A stretch of 64,000 nucleotides of DNA, from contig NZ_JAFBCJ010000001.1 of NCBI RefSeq assembly GCF_016907675.1, positions 4,650,001 through 4,714,000 of the forward strand, in the 5' to 3' direction. The translations under genes and the position numbers were made by a program. Below are positions 21,365 to 30,577 of the stretch, in pieces. The notes under the pieces are model-generated. The model saw only the letters and a program-made list of their open reading frames with translations. It did not search any database and had not been told where the DNA came from. This DNA is from Geodermatophilus bullaregiensis (GTDB lineage Bacteria > Actinomycetota > Actinomycetes > Mycobacteriales > Geodermatophilaceae). Position 1 is the first letter of the stretch, and every line of letters starts with the position of its first letter.

Positions 21365-22900
21365 ATGCGCGTGCCCTTGACCACCCGTGACTTCCTCGAC
21401 CGCGCCGAGCTCGTCTACGGCGACCGGGTCGGCATCGTCGACGAGCCGAACCAGCCGGCACCGTCGCTGGGCGAGGTCTCCTACCGCGAGGTGGCCCGCC
21501 GCGGACGGGCGCTGCAGGCCGGGCTCGACGCGCTCGGCGTGGGGGAGGGCGAGCGGATCGCCGTCGTCAGCCACAACGCCGGCCGGCTGCTCGAGTGCCT
21601 GCTGGCCCTGCCCTCGTCCGGGCGGGTCGTCGTCCCGGTGAACTTCCGGCTGCAGCCGGAGGAGGTCAGCTACATCGTCGGCCACAGCGGCGCGCGGGTG
21701 CTGTTCGTCGACCCGGAGCTGGAGGCCTCGCTCAAGAGCGTGGAGGCCGAGCACCGGTTCACCACCGGCGAGGAGTACGAGCAGCTGCTGCGGTACGACA
21801 CCGAGCCGGTGCCGTGGTCGGAGCCGGACGAGGACGCCACCGCCACGATCAACTACACCAGCGGGACGACGGCCCGGCCCAAGGGCGTGCAGATGACCCA
21901 CCGCAACGAGTGGGTCAACGCGGTCACCTTCGGCATGCACGTGCAGGTCGGCGACCGCGACGTCTACATGCACACGCTGCCGATGTTCCACTGCAACGGC
22001 TGGGGGCTGCCGTACACGATGGCCGGCCTCGGCGCGCGCCAGGTGGTGATCCGCAAGATCGACGGCGCGGAGATCCTGCGCCGCGTCGAGCAGCACGGGG
22101 TGACGGTGATGGCCGGGGCGCCCGCGGTGTGGAACGCGGTCCTGGACGCCGCGGCCGACTGGGACGGCGAGGTCCCCGGCCGCGACCGGGTGCGGATCGT
22201 CGTGGCCGGCGCGCCGCCGCCGTCGAAGACCATCGCGCGGGTCGAGGCGGAACTGGGCTGGGAGTTCAACCAGATCTACGGCCTGACCGAGACCGCCCCG
22301 CTGGTCACCGTCAACCGGCCGCGCGCCGAGTTCGACGACCTCGAGCCGGAGGAGCGCGCCAAGCGGCTGTCCCGGGCCGGGGTGCCGGCCCTGGGCACCC
22401 GGCTGGAGACCAGTGGGAGCGGCGAGGTGCTGGTGCGCAGCAACACCGTGCTCGCCGGCTACTGGCAGAACCCCGACGCCTCCGGCGAGGCGCTCGAGGG
22501 CGGCTGGTTCCACACCGGCGACGGCGGCAGCCTCGACGAGGGCGGCTACCTGACCATCTCCGACCGCAAGAAGGACGTGATCATCACCGGCGGGGAGAAC
22601 GTCTCGTCGATCGAGGTCGAGGACGCGGTCTTCAGCCACCCGGCCGTCGCGGAGGTCGCCGTCATCGGCATCCCCGACGAGAAGTGGGGCGAGATGGTCA
22701 CCGCCCTGGTGGTGGTCGCCGAGGGCCAGCAGGTCACCGAGGAGGAGATCGTCGCCCACTGCCGCGGCCGGATCGCCGGGTACAAGATCCCCAAGCGGGT
22801 GGAGTTCCGGGGCGAGCTGGCCCGCACCGCCACCGGCAAGATCCAGAAGTTCAAGCTGCGCGAGGCCTTCTGGTCCGACGCCGACCGCCAGGTGAACTAG
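21365..22900 (+). CDS. acyl-CoA ligase (AMP-forming, FadD-like)
   Basis: 511 residues of the ANL superfamily. The P-loop YTSGTTARPKG lies near 164-174. Acyl-binding region NQIYGLTETAPLV follows, then GWFHTGDGGSLDEGGYLTISDRKKDVIITGGENVSS, which covers the hinge. The C-terminal catalytic Lys is in ATGKIQK. The enzyme activates a carboxylic acid with ATP to an acyl adenylate and then the CoA thioester. Similar proteins use medium- or long-chain fatty acids, but the substrate is not fixed by sequence. ATG at 21365 lies 6 bases after GGGAG. The active-site Lys is a known target of acetylation and sirtuin control in this family. Confidence 0.9.
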   Translation: MRVPLTTRDFLDRAELVYGDRVGIVDEPNQPAPSLGEVSYREVARRGRALQAGLDALGVGEGERIAVVSHNAGRLLECLLALPSSGRVVVPVNFRLQPEEVSYIVGHSGARVLFVDPELEASLKSVEAEHRFTTGEEYEQLLRYDTEPVPWSEPDEDATATINYTSGTTARPKGVQMTHRNEWVNAVTFGMHVQVGDRDVYMHTLPMFHCNGWGLPYTMAGLGARQVVIRKIDGAEILRRVEQHGVTVMAGAPAVWNAVLDAAADWDGEVPGRDRVRIVVAGAPPPSKTIARVEAELGWEFNQIYGLTETAPLVTVNRPRAEFDDLEPEERAKRLSRAGVPALGTRLETSGSGEVLVRSNTVLAGYWQNPDASGEALEGGWFHTGDGGSLDEGGYLTISDRKKDVIITGGENVSSIEVEDAVFSHPAVAEVAVIGIPDEKWGEMVTALVVVAEGQQVTEEEIVAHCRGRIAGYKIPKRVEFRGELARTATGKIQKFKLREAFWSDADRQVN

Positions 22901-23102
22901 CGCGGAGCACCCCGGCCCCGTCCAGGGCCCCGCCCCGAGCGCGCGAGGGGTGGGGAGGACGGGGTCCTCCCGCTCACCCCTGCGGGGGAGACGTGGTCAA
23001 CCGGCCTCCCGGCGAGGTCGATCCCCGCTCTGAGCGGCGCCCACGGGGGCGCCCGGAGAGCACGTGCGACCGGTCCGCCGGTCGCACCGGGAGGGGCCGG
23101 AC

Positions 23103-24560
23103 GTGGGCACGCGAGCGCGCACTCGACACCGCACGGCGCGACGCTGGGGCGCACGGGCGGCCGGGACGGTGCTGGCCGGCCTCGTCGTCGCCGGGCTGAC
23201 CCCGGGGGTGGCGTCCGCGGCCCCCAGCGACGCCGAGATCGCCGCAGCCGAGGCCGCGCGCGACGCCGCCGCGGCCGCGGTCGGCGTGCTCGGCGCGCAG
23301 CTGGCCGACGCCGAGGCGGCTGCCGCCTCCGCGCACCAGGCGGCGCAGATCGCGCTGCAGGACTACGAGGAGACCCAGGCCGCCTACGAGGCCGCCCGCG
23401 CGGACGCCGCCGCCGCCGCGGCCGCCGTCGTGCAGGCCGACGCCGACCTGGCCGGCGGCCGCTCCGACGTCGCCGCCTTCGCCCGCGACAGCTACGTGCA
23501 GGGCACCACCGCGCCCGGTGCCGCCGCGCTCATGAGCAGCGACGGCCCGGCACAGCTGATCGAGCGCGCCGCGCTGCTCGAGGCGGCCGGCACCCACCGG
23601 GCCGACGTCCTCGCCACGCTGACCGTCCTCCAGGAGCAGGCCACCACCGCCCGCGAGCAGGCCGCCGCCGCGTCGGTGCAGGCCGAGTCGCTGCAGGCGC
23701 AGGCCGCCACGCAGCTGGCCGGCGCCCAGGCGCAGGAGGTCTCCGCCCGCGAGCAGACCGCCGCGCTCGCGGAGCAGCGCGACGCCCTCGCCGCCCGGGC
23801 CGGAGCCGCCGGGCAGCAGGTCGCCGGGATGCAGGCGGAGCAGGACGCCGCCGAGGCCGCCGCCGCCGAGGCCGCCGCCGCCGAGGCCGCCGCTGCCGCT
23901 GCGGCACGGGCGGCCGCGTCCCGGCCGGCCGCCGCACCCCCGGCCCCGGTGTCGTCCGCACCGGCACCGGCTCCGGTTCCGGCTCCGGCTCCGGCGAGCA
24001 GCCCGTCCCCGAGCTCCGGTGGCGCGTCGTCGTCCAGCTCGTCGACCAGCTCCTCCTCGACGTCCGCGAACTCCTCGGCGACGAGCGGCACCCCGTCGTC
24101 GAACCCGACGCCGCCACCGGCGACCACGGCCGGCGCGCCCTCGGCCTCGGCCGTGGACACCGCCGTCGCGGCGGCCGTGTCGCAGCGCGGCCTGCCCTAC
24201 AGCTGGGGCGGCGGCGGCAGCAACGGCCCGAGCTACGGCATCCCGCCGGACACCGGGATCTACGGCTTCGACTGCTCGGGGCTGACCCAGTACGCCTACG
24301 GGCGGGCCGGCATCCAGATCGGTGGCACCAGCCGCGACCAGTGGTGGCGCTTCCGCGGCTCGACCGTGGCGCGGGCGGACCTGCGCGCCGGTGACCTGGT
24401 GTTCTGGAGCTCGGGCAGCTCGTACACGTCGATCTACCACGTCGCGCTCTACATCGGGAACGGCAAGGTGGTGCAGGCCCCGCAGAGCGGCGACGTCGTC
24501 AAGGTGTCGTCGATGTGGTTCGGCAGCGACTACTTCGGGGCGGTCCGGCCGACCGGGTGA
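23103..24560 (+). CDS. secreted NlpC/P60 peptidoglycan peptidase
   Basis: 485 residues. A signal peptide (AAGTVLAGLVVAGLTPGVASAA) is followed by a long Ala/Glu/Gln-rich coiled coil (about 40-270), a Ser/Pro/Thr-rich linker with runs of Ser, and a C-terminal NlpC/P60 domain (about 345-485). Catalytic Cys391 is in FDCSGLTQ and His446 in YHVALYIG. The layout matches RipA-like D,L-endopeptidases that cut peptidoglycan stems during cell separation. GTG at 23103 after GGGAGGGG is preferred over GTG at 23064. Single gene followed by a strong stem-loop. Confidence 0.88.
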   Translation: MGTRARTRHRTARRWGARAAGTVLAGLVVAGLTPGVASAAPSDAEIAAAEAARDAAAAAVGVLGAQLADAEAAAASAHQAAQIALQDYEETQAAYEAARADAAAAAAAVVQADADLAGGRSDVAAFARDSYVQGTTAPGAAALMSSDGPAQLIERAALLEAAGTHRADVLATLTVLQEQATTAREQAAAASVQAESLQAQAATQLAGAQAQEVSAREQTAALAEQRDALAARAGAAGQQVAGMQAEQDAAEAAAAEAAAAEAAAAAAARAAASRPAAAPPAPVSSAPAPAPVPAPAPASSPSPSSGGASSSSSSTSSSSTSANSSATSGTPSSNPTPPPATTAGAPSASAVDTAVAAAVSQRGLPYSWGGGGSNGPSYGIPPDTGIYGFDCSGLTQYAYGRAGIQIGGTSRDQWWRFRGSTVARADLRAGDLVFWSSGSSYTSIYHVALYIGNGKVVQAPQSGDVVKVSSMWFGSDYFGAVRPTG

Positions 24561-24862
24561 GGACCCCCCGCAGGGAGTCGGGAGGTCGGGGCGTCGGGCA
24601 GCCACGGGGGGAGCTGCCCGACGCCCCTCCACGCTAGCAGCCGCGGTGCCGCGTCCGCAGGGTCCTCGGGCGCGTCGCCGCCGGTGGCCGGGTCGGGGTG
24701 TCGCCCGCGGACGGCGTCGGCGCGGCGCTCCTGCGCAGGGGACGGACTCCCAGCTCCGGGTGGGACACTGGCCCCGGACGGGCGAGGAGTCCCGTCACCG
24801 GCCTCCCCGCGTCGATGCTCGTCACGGCCCGGGGGCCGCGGACCGGCACGACAGGGAGCCCC
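24561..24862 (+). other. 302-base non-coding gap between the NlpC/P60 and moxR genes
   Basis: The first part holds the strong stem-loop described next. The remainder has no convincing gene. Two possible upstream starts for moxR lie in the same frame (24698 and ATG at 24815), but the encoded residues look non-native. GACACT near 24771 could be a -10 box. Confidence 0.5.
24588..24627 (+). terminator. strong stem-loop after the NlpC/P60 gene
   Basis: GGGGCGTCGGGCAGC at 24588-24602 pairs perfectly with GCTGCCCGACGCCCC at 24613-24627, loop of 10 bases. It begins 28 bases after the stop. No T-run. Confidence 0.65.
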
Positions 24863-26146
24863 GTGACCAGCGCTGCCAGCACCCCGCTCGAGAAGACCGT
24901 CGGCGCCACCGCCGCGGGCTCCGGGGCCCCGGTCCCACCGTCGGCGGACGCCGCCCGGCTGGAGCGCGTGCTGTTCGAGATCAAGCGGGTGATCGTCGGG
25001 CAGGACCGGCTGGTCGAGCGCATGCTGGTCGCCCTGCTCGCCCGCGGCCACGTCCTCCTCGAGGGCGTGCCCGGCGTGGCCAAGACCCTCGCGGTGGAGA
25101 CGCTGGCCACCGTCGTCGGCGGCAGGTTCGCCCGCCTGCAGTTCACCCCCGACCTGGTGCCGGCCGACATCCTCGGCACCCGCATCTACAAGGCCGGCCA
25201 GGACGCCTTCGACACCGAGCTCGGCCCGGTGTTCGCCAACTTCGTCCTCACCGACGAGATCAACCGCGCGCCGGCGAAGGTGCAGTCGGCGCTGCTGGAG
25301 GTCATGGCCGAGCGGCAGGTGTCCATCGGCGGCGTCAGCCACCCGCTGCCCGACCCGTTCCTCGTGCTCGCCACGCAGAACCCGATCGAGTCCGAGGGCG
25401 TCTACCCGCTGCCCGAGGCCCAGCGCGACCGCTTCCTCATGAAGGTGCTCGTCGACTACCCGACCCCGGAGGAGGAGCGCGAGATCATCTACCGGATGGG
25501 CTCGACCCCGCCGGTCGCCGAGACGGTCCTCGGCCCCGAGGACCTGCGCCGCATGCAGCGCACCGCCTCGCAGGTGTTCGTGCACCACGCGCTGGTCGAC
25601 TACGTCGTCCGGCTCGTCGTCGCCACCCGCCAGCCGCGCGAGCACGGCATGGACGACGTCGCCTCGTGGGTGTCCTACGGCGCCAGCCCCCGCGCCTCGC
25701 TCGGCCTGATCGCCGCCGGCCGTGCCCTGGCGCTGGTGCGCGGCCGCGACTACGTGCTGCCGCAGGACGTCCTCGACGTGACCGCCGACGTGCTGCGCCA
25801 CCGGCTGGTGCTGTCCTACGACGCCCTGGCCGACGGGGTGCCGGCCGACCACGTGGTCAAGCGGATCCTGCAGACCGTGCCGCTGCCGCAGGTCGCCCCG
25901 CGGCAGCGCGCCGGTGGCTACGGCCCGGCCGTCCCGGGCGGCCCGGCCGTCCCGCCGCCCGGTGCCCCGCAGTACGGACCGCCGCAGGGCGCGCCCTACG
26001 GCCAGGGGTTCCTGCCGGTCGCGCAGCCGCCCGCCGGCATGAACGGCCAGGGCGGTCAGCCGGGTGGTCAGTTCGGCGCGCCGGGCCAGCCGGGTGCCGG
26101 CCAGCCCGGCGGGAACGGGCACGTCCCCGGGAACCCGCCGGCGTGA
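24863..26146 (+). CDS. MoxR family AAA+ ATPase
   Basis: 427 residues. Walker A GVPGVAKT lies near 68-75, Walker B is in FVLTDEINRAPAK, and sensor 1 is in LVLATQNPIE. The MoxR-specific order is intact up to about 340. The last 85 residues are a Pro/Gly/Gln-rich tail (repeats such as GGQPGGQFGAPGQPG), probably disordered. MoxR proteins are chaperone-like ATPases that activate partner proteins with VWA domains. It is followed by DUF58 and VWA genes, the standard partner set. GTG at 24863 has AGGGAG upstream. The stop overlaps the DUF58 start. Confidence 0.9.
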   Translation: MTSAASTPLEKTVGATAAGSGAPVPPSADAARLERVLFEIKRVIVGQDRLVERMLVALLARGHVLLEGVPGVAKTLAVETLATVVGGRFARLQFTPDLVPADILGTRIYKAGQDAFDTELGPVFANFVLTDEINRAPAKVQSALLEVMAERQVSIGGVSHPLPDPFLVLATQNPIESEGVYPLPEAQRDRFLMKVLVDYPTPEEEREIIYRMGSTPPVAETVLGPEDLRRMQRTASQVFVHHALVDYVVRLVVATRQPREHGMDDVASWVSYGASPRASLGLIAAGRALALVRGRDYVLPQDVLDVTADVLRHRLVLSYDALADGVPADHVVKRILQTVPLPQVAPRQRAGGYGPAVPGGPAVPPPGAPQYGPPQGAPYGQGFLPVAQPPAGMNGQGGQPGGQFGAPGQPGAGQPGGNGHVPGNPPA

Positions 26147-27204
26147 TCCTCCGTCGCGGCCGGAGGAAGGGCGGCGGCGCGGGGGACGGCGCGGCCGGCG
26201 ACCCGGCCGGGGAGGACGTCGGGCTGGCGCTCGTCGGCGCCGGCGCGCCCACACCCGGCTCGGGCATCGACCCCGGGAACGGCGGTGGCGCGCCACCGCA
26301 CTTCGGTGAGGGTCCCGCCGACGTCCTCCTGCAGCGCCTGGAGCTGACCGTCCGGCGGCGGCTCGACGGGCTCCTGCAGGGCGACCACCTGGGCCTGGTC
26401 CCCGGGTCGGGCACCGAGGCCGGCGACTCGCGCACCTACCACCCCGGTGACGACGTCCGGCGCATGGACTGGCCGGTCACGGCGCGCACGCAGGTGCCGC
26501 ACGTCCGCGAGACGATCGCCGACCGCGAGCTGGAGACGTGGGCGGTGGTCGACCTCTCCGCCAGCCTCGACTTCGGCACCGGGCTGTGCGACAAGCGCGA
26601 CCTGGCGATCGCCGGGCTGGCCGCGGTCAGCCACCTCACCGTCCGCGGGGGCAACCGCCTGGGTGCCGTCGTCACCACCGGCGAGCGGGTCGACCGGTAC
26701 CCGGCGCAGGCCGGGCGGCTGGCCGCGGACCGGCTGCTGCGCGCCGTCGTCGCCACCCCGCGCGCCACCAGCGGCCGCCGCGGCGACCTCGCCGCGGCGC
26801 TGGAGACGCTGCGCCGCCCACCGCGCCGCCGGGGACTCGTGGTGGTCGTCAGCGACTTCCTCGGCGACACCGACTGGGAGCGCCCGCTGCGCGGGCTGGG
26901 GGCCCAGCACGAGCTGCTGGGCATCGAGGTCGTCGACCCGCGCGAGCTCGAGCTGCCCGACGTCGGCCTGCTCACCGTGGTCGACCCCGAGTCCGGCCAG
27001 ACCCTCGAGGTGCCCACCGGGGACCCGCGGTTCCGCGCCCGCTTCGCCGAGGGCGCCGCCGAGCAGCGCCGGGCGATCGCCACCGGCCTGCGCCGCGCCG
27101 GCGCCGGGCACCTGCAGCTGCGCACCGACCGCGACTGGCTGATGGACGTCGTCCGTTTCGTCGCCGACCGCCGACGAGCCGGCTCCGGAGGGGCGTCCCG
27201 GTGA
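26143..27204 (+). CDS. DUF58 domain protein
   Basis: 353 residues, no clear membrane helix. A Gly/Ala-rich N-terminal part of about 60 residues precedes the DUF58 core with SRTYHPGDDVRRMDWPVTAR, the family signature. A VWA-like fold follows: VVDLSASLDFGT with the metal-site D-x-S-x-S, and VVVVSDFLGDTDWE. It works with the neighbouring MoxR ATPase and membrane VWA protein; the target is unknown. GTG at 26143 overlaps the moxR stop. Confidence 0.88.
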   Translation: MILRRGRRKGGGAGDGAAGDPAGEDVGLALVGAGAPTPGSGIDPGNGGGAPPHFGEGPADVLLQRLELTVRRRLDGLLQGDHLGLVPGSGTEAGDSRTYHPGDDVRRMDWPVTARTQVPHVRETIADRELETWAVVDLSASLDFGTGLCDKRDLAIAGLAAVSHLTVRGGNRLGAVVTTGERVDRYPAQAGRLAADRLLRAVVATPRATSGRRGDLAAALETLRRPPRRRGLVVVVSDFLGDTDWERPLRGLGAQHELLGIEVVDPRELELPDVGLLTVVDPESGQTLEVPTGDPRFRARFAEGAAEQRRAIATGLRRAGAGHLQLRTDRDWLMDVVRFVADRRRAGSGGASR

Positions 27205-27238
27205 GCGGCCCGACCCGCCGTACGAGAGAGGCCCGCCC

Positions 27239-28198
27239 GTGAGCTTCCAGTCACCGCTGTGGCTGACCGCGCTCGTCCCCGTCGTCGCGCTGGCCGTCCT
27301 GTACGTGGTCAGGCAGCTGCGCCGCCGGGTGTACGCGGCGCGGTTCAGCCAGACCGGGCTGGCGTCGAGCCTGCTGCCCAAGCGGGCCGGCTGGGTGCGG
27401 CACGTGGCCTTCGGCCTGACGCTGGCCGCGCTGCTCGGGCTGGTGCTCTCCCTCGCCCGGCCCAGCACCGAGGTGCGGGTGCCGCGCGAGACCGCGACGG
27501 TCGTGCTCGCCCTCGACGTCTCGCTGTCGATGCAGGCCGAGGACATCGAGCCCAGCCGGTTCGAGGCGATGAAGGACGCCGCCGCCGACTTCGTCGAGCT
27601 GCTGCCGCCGCGGATCAACCTGGGGCTGGTGTCGTTCTCCGGGACCGCCTCGACGCTGGTGGCCCCGACCACCGACCGCGACCAGGTCAACGGCGCCATC
27701 TCCAACCTGGAGCTGTCGGAGGCCACCGCGATCGGCGAGGCGATCTTCACCTCGCTGACGACGATCAGCACCTTCCAGTCCTCGCTCGACGTCGCGGAGG
27801 GGGAGGACCTGCCGCCGGCGCGGATCCTGCTGCTCTCCGACGGCTACAACACCGTGGGCCGCGAGAACACCCAGGCGATCGCCGCCGCCCAGGGGGCCGG
27901 GGTCGAGGTCTCGACCATCGCCTTCGGCACCGACTACGGCTCGATCGAGATCGGCGGCGAGGTGACGCCGGTGCCGATCGACCGCGACGCGCTGCGGCAG
28001 ATCGCCGAGGAGACCGGCGGGCAGTACAACGAGGCCCGCACCCGCGCCGAGCTCGAGGCCGTCTACGACGACCTGGGCAGCCAGATCGGTTACACCACCG
28101 AGCCGCAGGACGTCTCGTACTGGTTCGTGCGGGTGGCCACCCTGCTGCTCGCCTGCGGGCTCGGGCTGGCCGCCTGGCGTCTGCAGCGGTTGTTCTGA
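27239..28198 (+). CDS. membrane VWA-domain protein (BatA-like)
   Basis: 319 residues. Two helices lie near the N-terminus (LWLTALVPVVALAVLYVV and VAFGLTLAALLGLVLSLA), and a VWA domain spans about 85-290 with the metal site DVSLSMQ and the conserved Thr/Asp loops (SFSGTAST, LLLSDGYNT). One C-terminal helix follows (VRVATLLLACGLGLAAW). It is anchored in the membrane with the VWA domain outside, or inside if the second helix reverses. It ends the moxR-DUF58-vwa operon and starts with GTG 34 bases after the DUF58 stop. Confidence 0.88.
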   Translation: MSFQSPLWLTALVPVVALAVLYVVRQLRRRVYAARFSQTGLASSLLPKRAGWVRHVAFGLTLAALLGLVLSLARPSTEVRVPRETATVVLALDVSLSMQAEDIEPSRFEAMKDAAADFVELLPPRINLGLVSFSGTASTLVAPTTDRDQVNGAISNLELSEATAIGEAIFTSLTTISTFQSSLDVAEGEDLPPARILLLSDGYNTVGRENTQAIAAAQGAGVEVSTIAFGTDYGSIEIGGEVTPVPIDRDALRQIAEETGGQYNEARTRAELEAVYDDLGSQIGYTTEPQDVSYWFVRVATLLLACGLGLAAWRLQRLF

Positions 28199-28204
28199 CC
28201 GCTG

Positions 28205-29013
28205 ATGGGCGTGGACATGCGGGCGCTCGTCGCCGACCTGGCCGCCGAGTCCGCCGACCTCGACCGGGTGCTCGCCGCGCTGCCCGACGAGGCGTGGGCC
28301 GCGCCGACCCCGGCCGCCGGCTGGAGCGTCGGCGACCAGGTCGCCCACCTCGCCTTCTTCGACGAGGCCGCCACCCGCGCGGCGCTCGACCCCGCCGGCT
28401 TCCGGGCGCAGGCCGAGGCCCTCACGGCGGACGGCGAGGACCTCGTCGAGGGGGTCACCGCCGCCCACCGCGGCCGTTCCCCCGCCGACCTGCTCGACTG
28501 GCTGCGGACCGCGCGGGCCGGGTACCTGCGGGTGTTCGGCGGGCTCGACCCCGCGACGCCGCTGCCCTGGTACGGCCCGCCGATGAGCGCCGCCGCTCGG
28601 TGACCGCCAGGCTGATGGAGACCTGGGCGCACGGCCAGGACGTCGTCGACGCGGTCGGGGCCGCCCGGGCACCCACCGGCCGGCTGCGTCACGTCGCCCA
28701 CCTCGGCGTCGCCACCCTCGGCTGGAGCCACCGCGTGCGCGGCGAGGAACCCCCCGCCACGCCCGTCCGGGTGGAGCTCGGCGCACCCGACGGCGGCACC
28801 TGGACCTGGGGCCCGGCCGGGGCCACCGACCGCGTCACCGGGCCGGCCCTGGACTTCTGCCTGCTCGTCACCCAGCGCCGGCACCGCGCCGACCTGTCGC
28901 TGCAGGCCACCGGTCCGGTCGCCGACCACTGGCTCGACGTCGCCCAGGCGTTCGCCGGCCCGCCGGGGCCGGGCCGCCGGCCACGGTCCCCCTCCGGTCC
29001 GCCCGGCTCCTGA
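28205..29013 (+). pseudogene. TIGR03084-type (maleylpyruvate isomerase-like) protein, frameshifted
   Basis: The first half (28205-28603) reads MRALVADLAAESADLDRVL and TPAAGWSVGDQVAHLAFFDEA, the start of a DinB/mycothiol-dependent isomerase-like protein with its metal His. It stops at TGA 28601-28603. The second half continues in another frame from about 28597: SVTARLMETWAHGQDVVDAVG through to the stop at 29013. Joining them needs removal of two bases (or gain of one) in the GC-rich stretch at 28589-28597. Each half alone lacks part of the metal site. This is a real lesion or a sequencing error; intact relatives are about 260 residues. Confidence 0.75.
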
Positions 29014-29025
29014 CCGCACGACGAC

Positions 29026-29061
29026 GGGGCCGCCGGGGACGACGCTGTCCCCGGCGGCCCC
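29026..29061. terminator. strong bidirectional stem-loop
   Basis: GGGGCCGCCGGGGAC at 29026-29040 pairs perfectly with GTCCCCGGCGGCCCC at 29047-29061, 6-base loop. It lies between converging genes that end at 29013 and 29096. Confidence 0.7.
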
Positions 29062-29072
29062 GGGCTCGTGGT

Positions 29073-29087
29073 GTCCCCTCAGGGGAC
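29073..29087 (-). terminator. small stem-loop after the glycosyltransferase gene
   Basis: GTCCCC, loop TCA, GGGGAC, directly after the glycosyltransferase stop on the minus strand. It may add to the larger stem-loop beside it. Confidence 0.4.
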
Positions 29088-29095
29088 GGGGAGTG

Positions 29096-30577
29096 CTACA
29101 CCGTGAAGCCGCGCTGGCGGCGGACCAGCTTCTTCACCATGAACACCGTCTGCAGCACCGTGAGCAGGTACAGCACCGGCCAGCCGATCGACAGGATCGC
29201 CGACTGGACGCCGATGCTCTGCTGGCTCCAGGCGTAGATGAGCACGAGGAACGTGGCGAGCGCGCAGACCGCCGGCATGACGTAGGCCGAGCCGCGGCCG
29301 CGCTCGGCCGCCGCCTGCGCCGCCCAGTTGTCCTTCTCCACCCGGGCGAAGAACTGCACCCACGCGGTGACGAAGTGGCCCATGCGGACCCACATGTACA
29401 GCTCCGCCGGGGCGATCAGCAGCGCGTAGAAGATGTCGACGGCGCTCTTGTCGTGCATCGACAGCGCGATGCGCAGGTTGAGCAGCATCGCCACCGCCGG
29501 CGGGATCAGCCAGACCGGGTTGAAGACGAACGCGTCGATCGACAGGGCGGCGGCCAGCAGCAGCAGGAACCCCATGCGGGCGCTGATGTTGAACAGCATC
29601 GAGACGTTCTCGTACCAGCGCAGCCGCAGGTTGGGGTGCAGCGGCTGGCCCTTGCTGTCGCCGCGCTGACCGGGCCACAGCAGGTCGATGCCGCCGAAGT
29701 TCCACTTCACCTGCTGGCCGTGCAGCGCCCGCAGCGTGGTCATCGGGCCGACGAACGCCCGGGCGTGGGCGCTGATCTTGGTGCTGAAGCCGGCGTCCTT
29801 GATCTGCAGCGAGAGCTTGGAGTCCTCGACCTCGGAGTCGCGCACCCACGGGGCGGACTGGTGGTGGCGGTACATGACCGCCTCCAGCGCGCGGACGCTG
29901 AACAGGCTGCACTGCCCGCCGAGCACCGCCATGTTCCGGCCGCGGACCAGGTTGTCCATGTTGAAGCCGGCGAACTGCGCCCGCTGGCCGGCGACGAGGA
30001 ACCTCGCCATCGCGCCGCGCACCCGGGTCTTGTCGAAGGTGTAGATGGCCGAGAGCCCGCCGATGCGCGGGTCGGTGACCATCTCCTTCTCCAGCCACTC
30101 GACGCAGCGGCGGTCGAGGGTGGTGTCGCCGTCGACGCCGAGGATGTAGTCGTAGCCGCGGCTGACGAAGTAGCCGAAGTTGAGCGCGCCGACCTTCTTG
30201 TCGGGGTTCTCGCCGATGTCGTGCACGTGGACGACGGTCAGGTAGCTCTCGCCCTTGACCACGCGGACGTGCTCGCCGACGAACTGGCCGGCGATCTCCG
30301 GGGTGTCGTCGTCGGTGTTGTTGATGACGACGTGGATCGCGTCCGGCGGTCGGGTCTGCGACAGCAGCGAGGTGAGGACGTCGGCGATCGTCGACTCCTC
30401 GTTGTAGGCCGGGATGACGCAGCTGATCGTGGCGTGCCGCTGCTCGTCCCGGGCCTGCGGGCCGCCGAACTCCTCGGGCACCAGCGAGCTGATGTCCGGG
30501 ACGGACTGGCCGCCGCGGGCGAGCAGGTGCACGCGGTCGGTCGCCCGCCGCTGGCCCTGGATGACGAGCTGGGTCAC
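29096..30577 (-). CDS. membrane glycosyltransferase family 2
   Basis: 493 residues. The GT2 domain (about 48-330) has SCVIPAYNEESTIADVL, a D-x-D-like site in GVDGDTTLD, an acceptor-site WVRDSEVEDSKLS, and LRLRWYENVS in the place of the Q-x-x-R-W motif of processive enzymes. Several helices follow from about 335, and the C-terminus is basic. The fold is that of cellulose, hyaluronan or poly-N-acetylglucosamine synthases: it extends a polysaccharide on the cytosolic face and may pass it through the membrane. The first 45 residues are hydrophilic with no helix. It overlaps the upstream lipoprotein gene by 4 bases. The polymer is unknown. Confidence 0.88.
   Translation of the reverse strand: MTQLVIQGQRRATDRVHLLARGGQSVPDISSLVPEEFGGPQARDEQRHATISCVIPAYNEESTIADVLTSLLSQTRPPDAIHVVINNTDDDTPEIAGQFVGEHVRVVKGESYLTVVHVHDIGENPDKKVGALNFGYFVSRGYDYILGVDGDTTLDRRCVEWLEKEMVTDPRIGGLSAIYTFDKTRVRGAMARFLVAGQRAQFAGFNMDNLVRGRNMAVLGGQCSLFSVRALEAVMYRHHQSAPWVRDSEVEDSKLSLQIKDAGFSTKISAHARAFVGPMTTLRALHGQQVKWNFGGIDLLWPGQRGDSKGQPLHPNLRLRWYENVSMLFNISARMGFLLLLAAALSIDAFVFNPVWLIPPAVAMLLNLRIALSMHDKSAVDIFYALLIAPAELYMWVRMGHFVTAWVQFFARVEKDNWAAQAAAERGRGSAYVMPAVCALATFLVLIYAWSQQSIGVQSAILSIGWPVLYLLTVLQTVFMVKKLVRRQRGFTV

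Noticed and set aside
22901..23102. Possible cyclic-di-AMP (ydaO-type) riboswitch before the NlpC/P60 gene
   Set aside because: Such genes often carry one, but the conserved GGGGTGAAT and GACAGCTAACCTC-like segments are absent here.
24322..26142. Long plus-strand frame leading into the DUF58 gene
   Set aside because: It is out of phase with the NlpC/P60 and moxR genes and has Arg/Pro-rich composition. DUF58 starts at the GTG overlapping the moxR stop.
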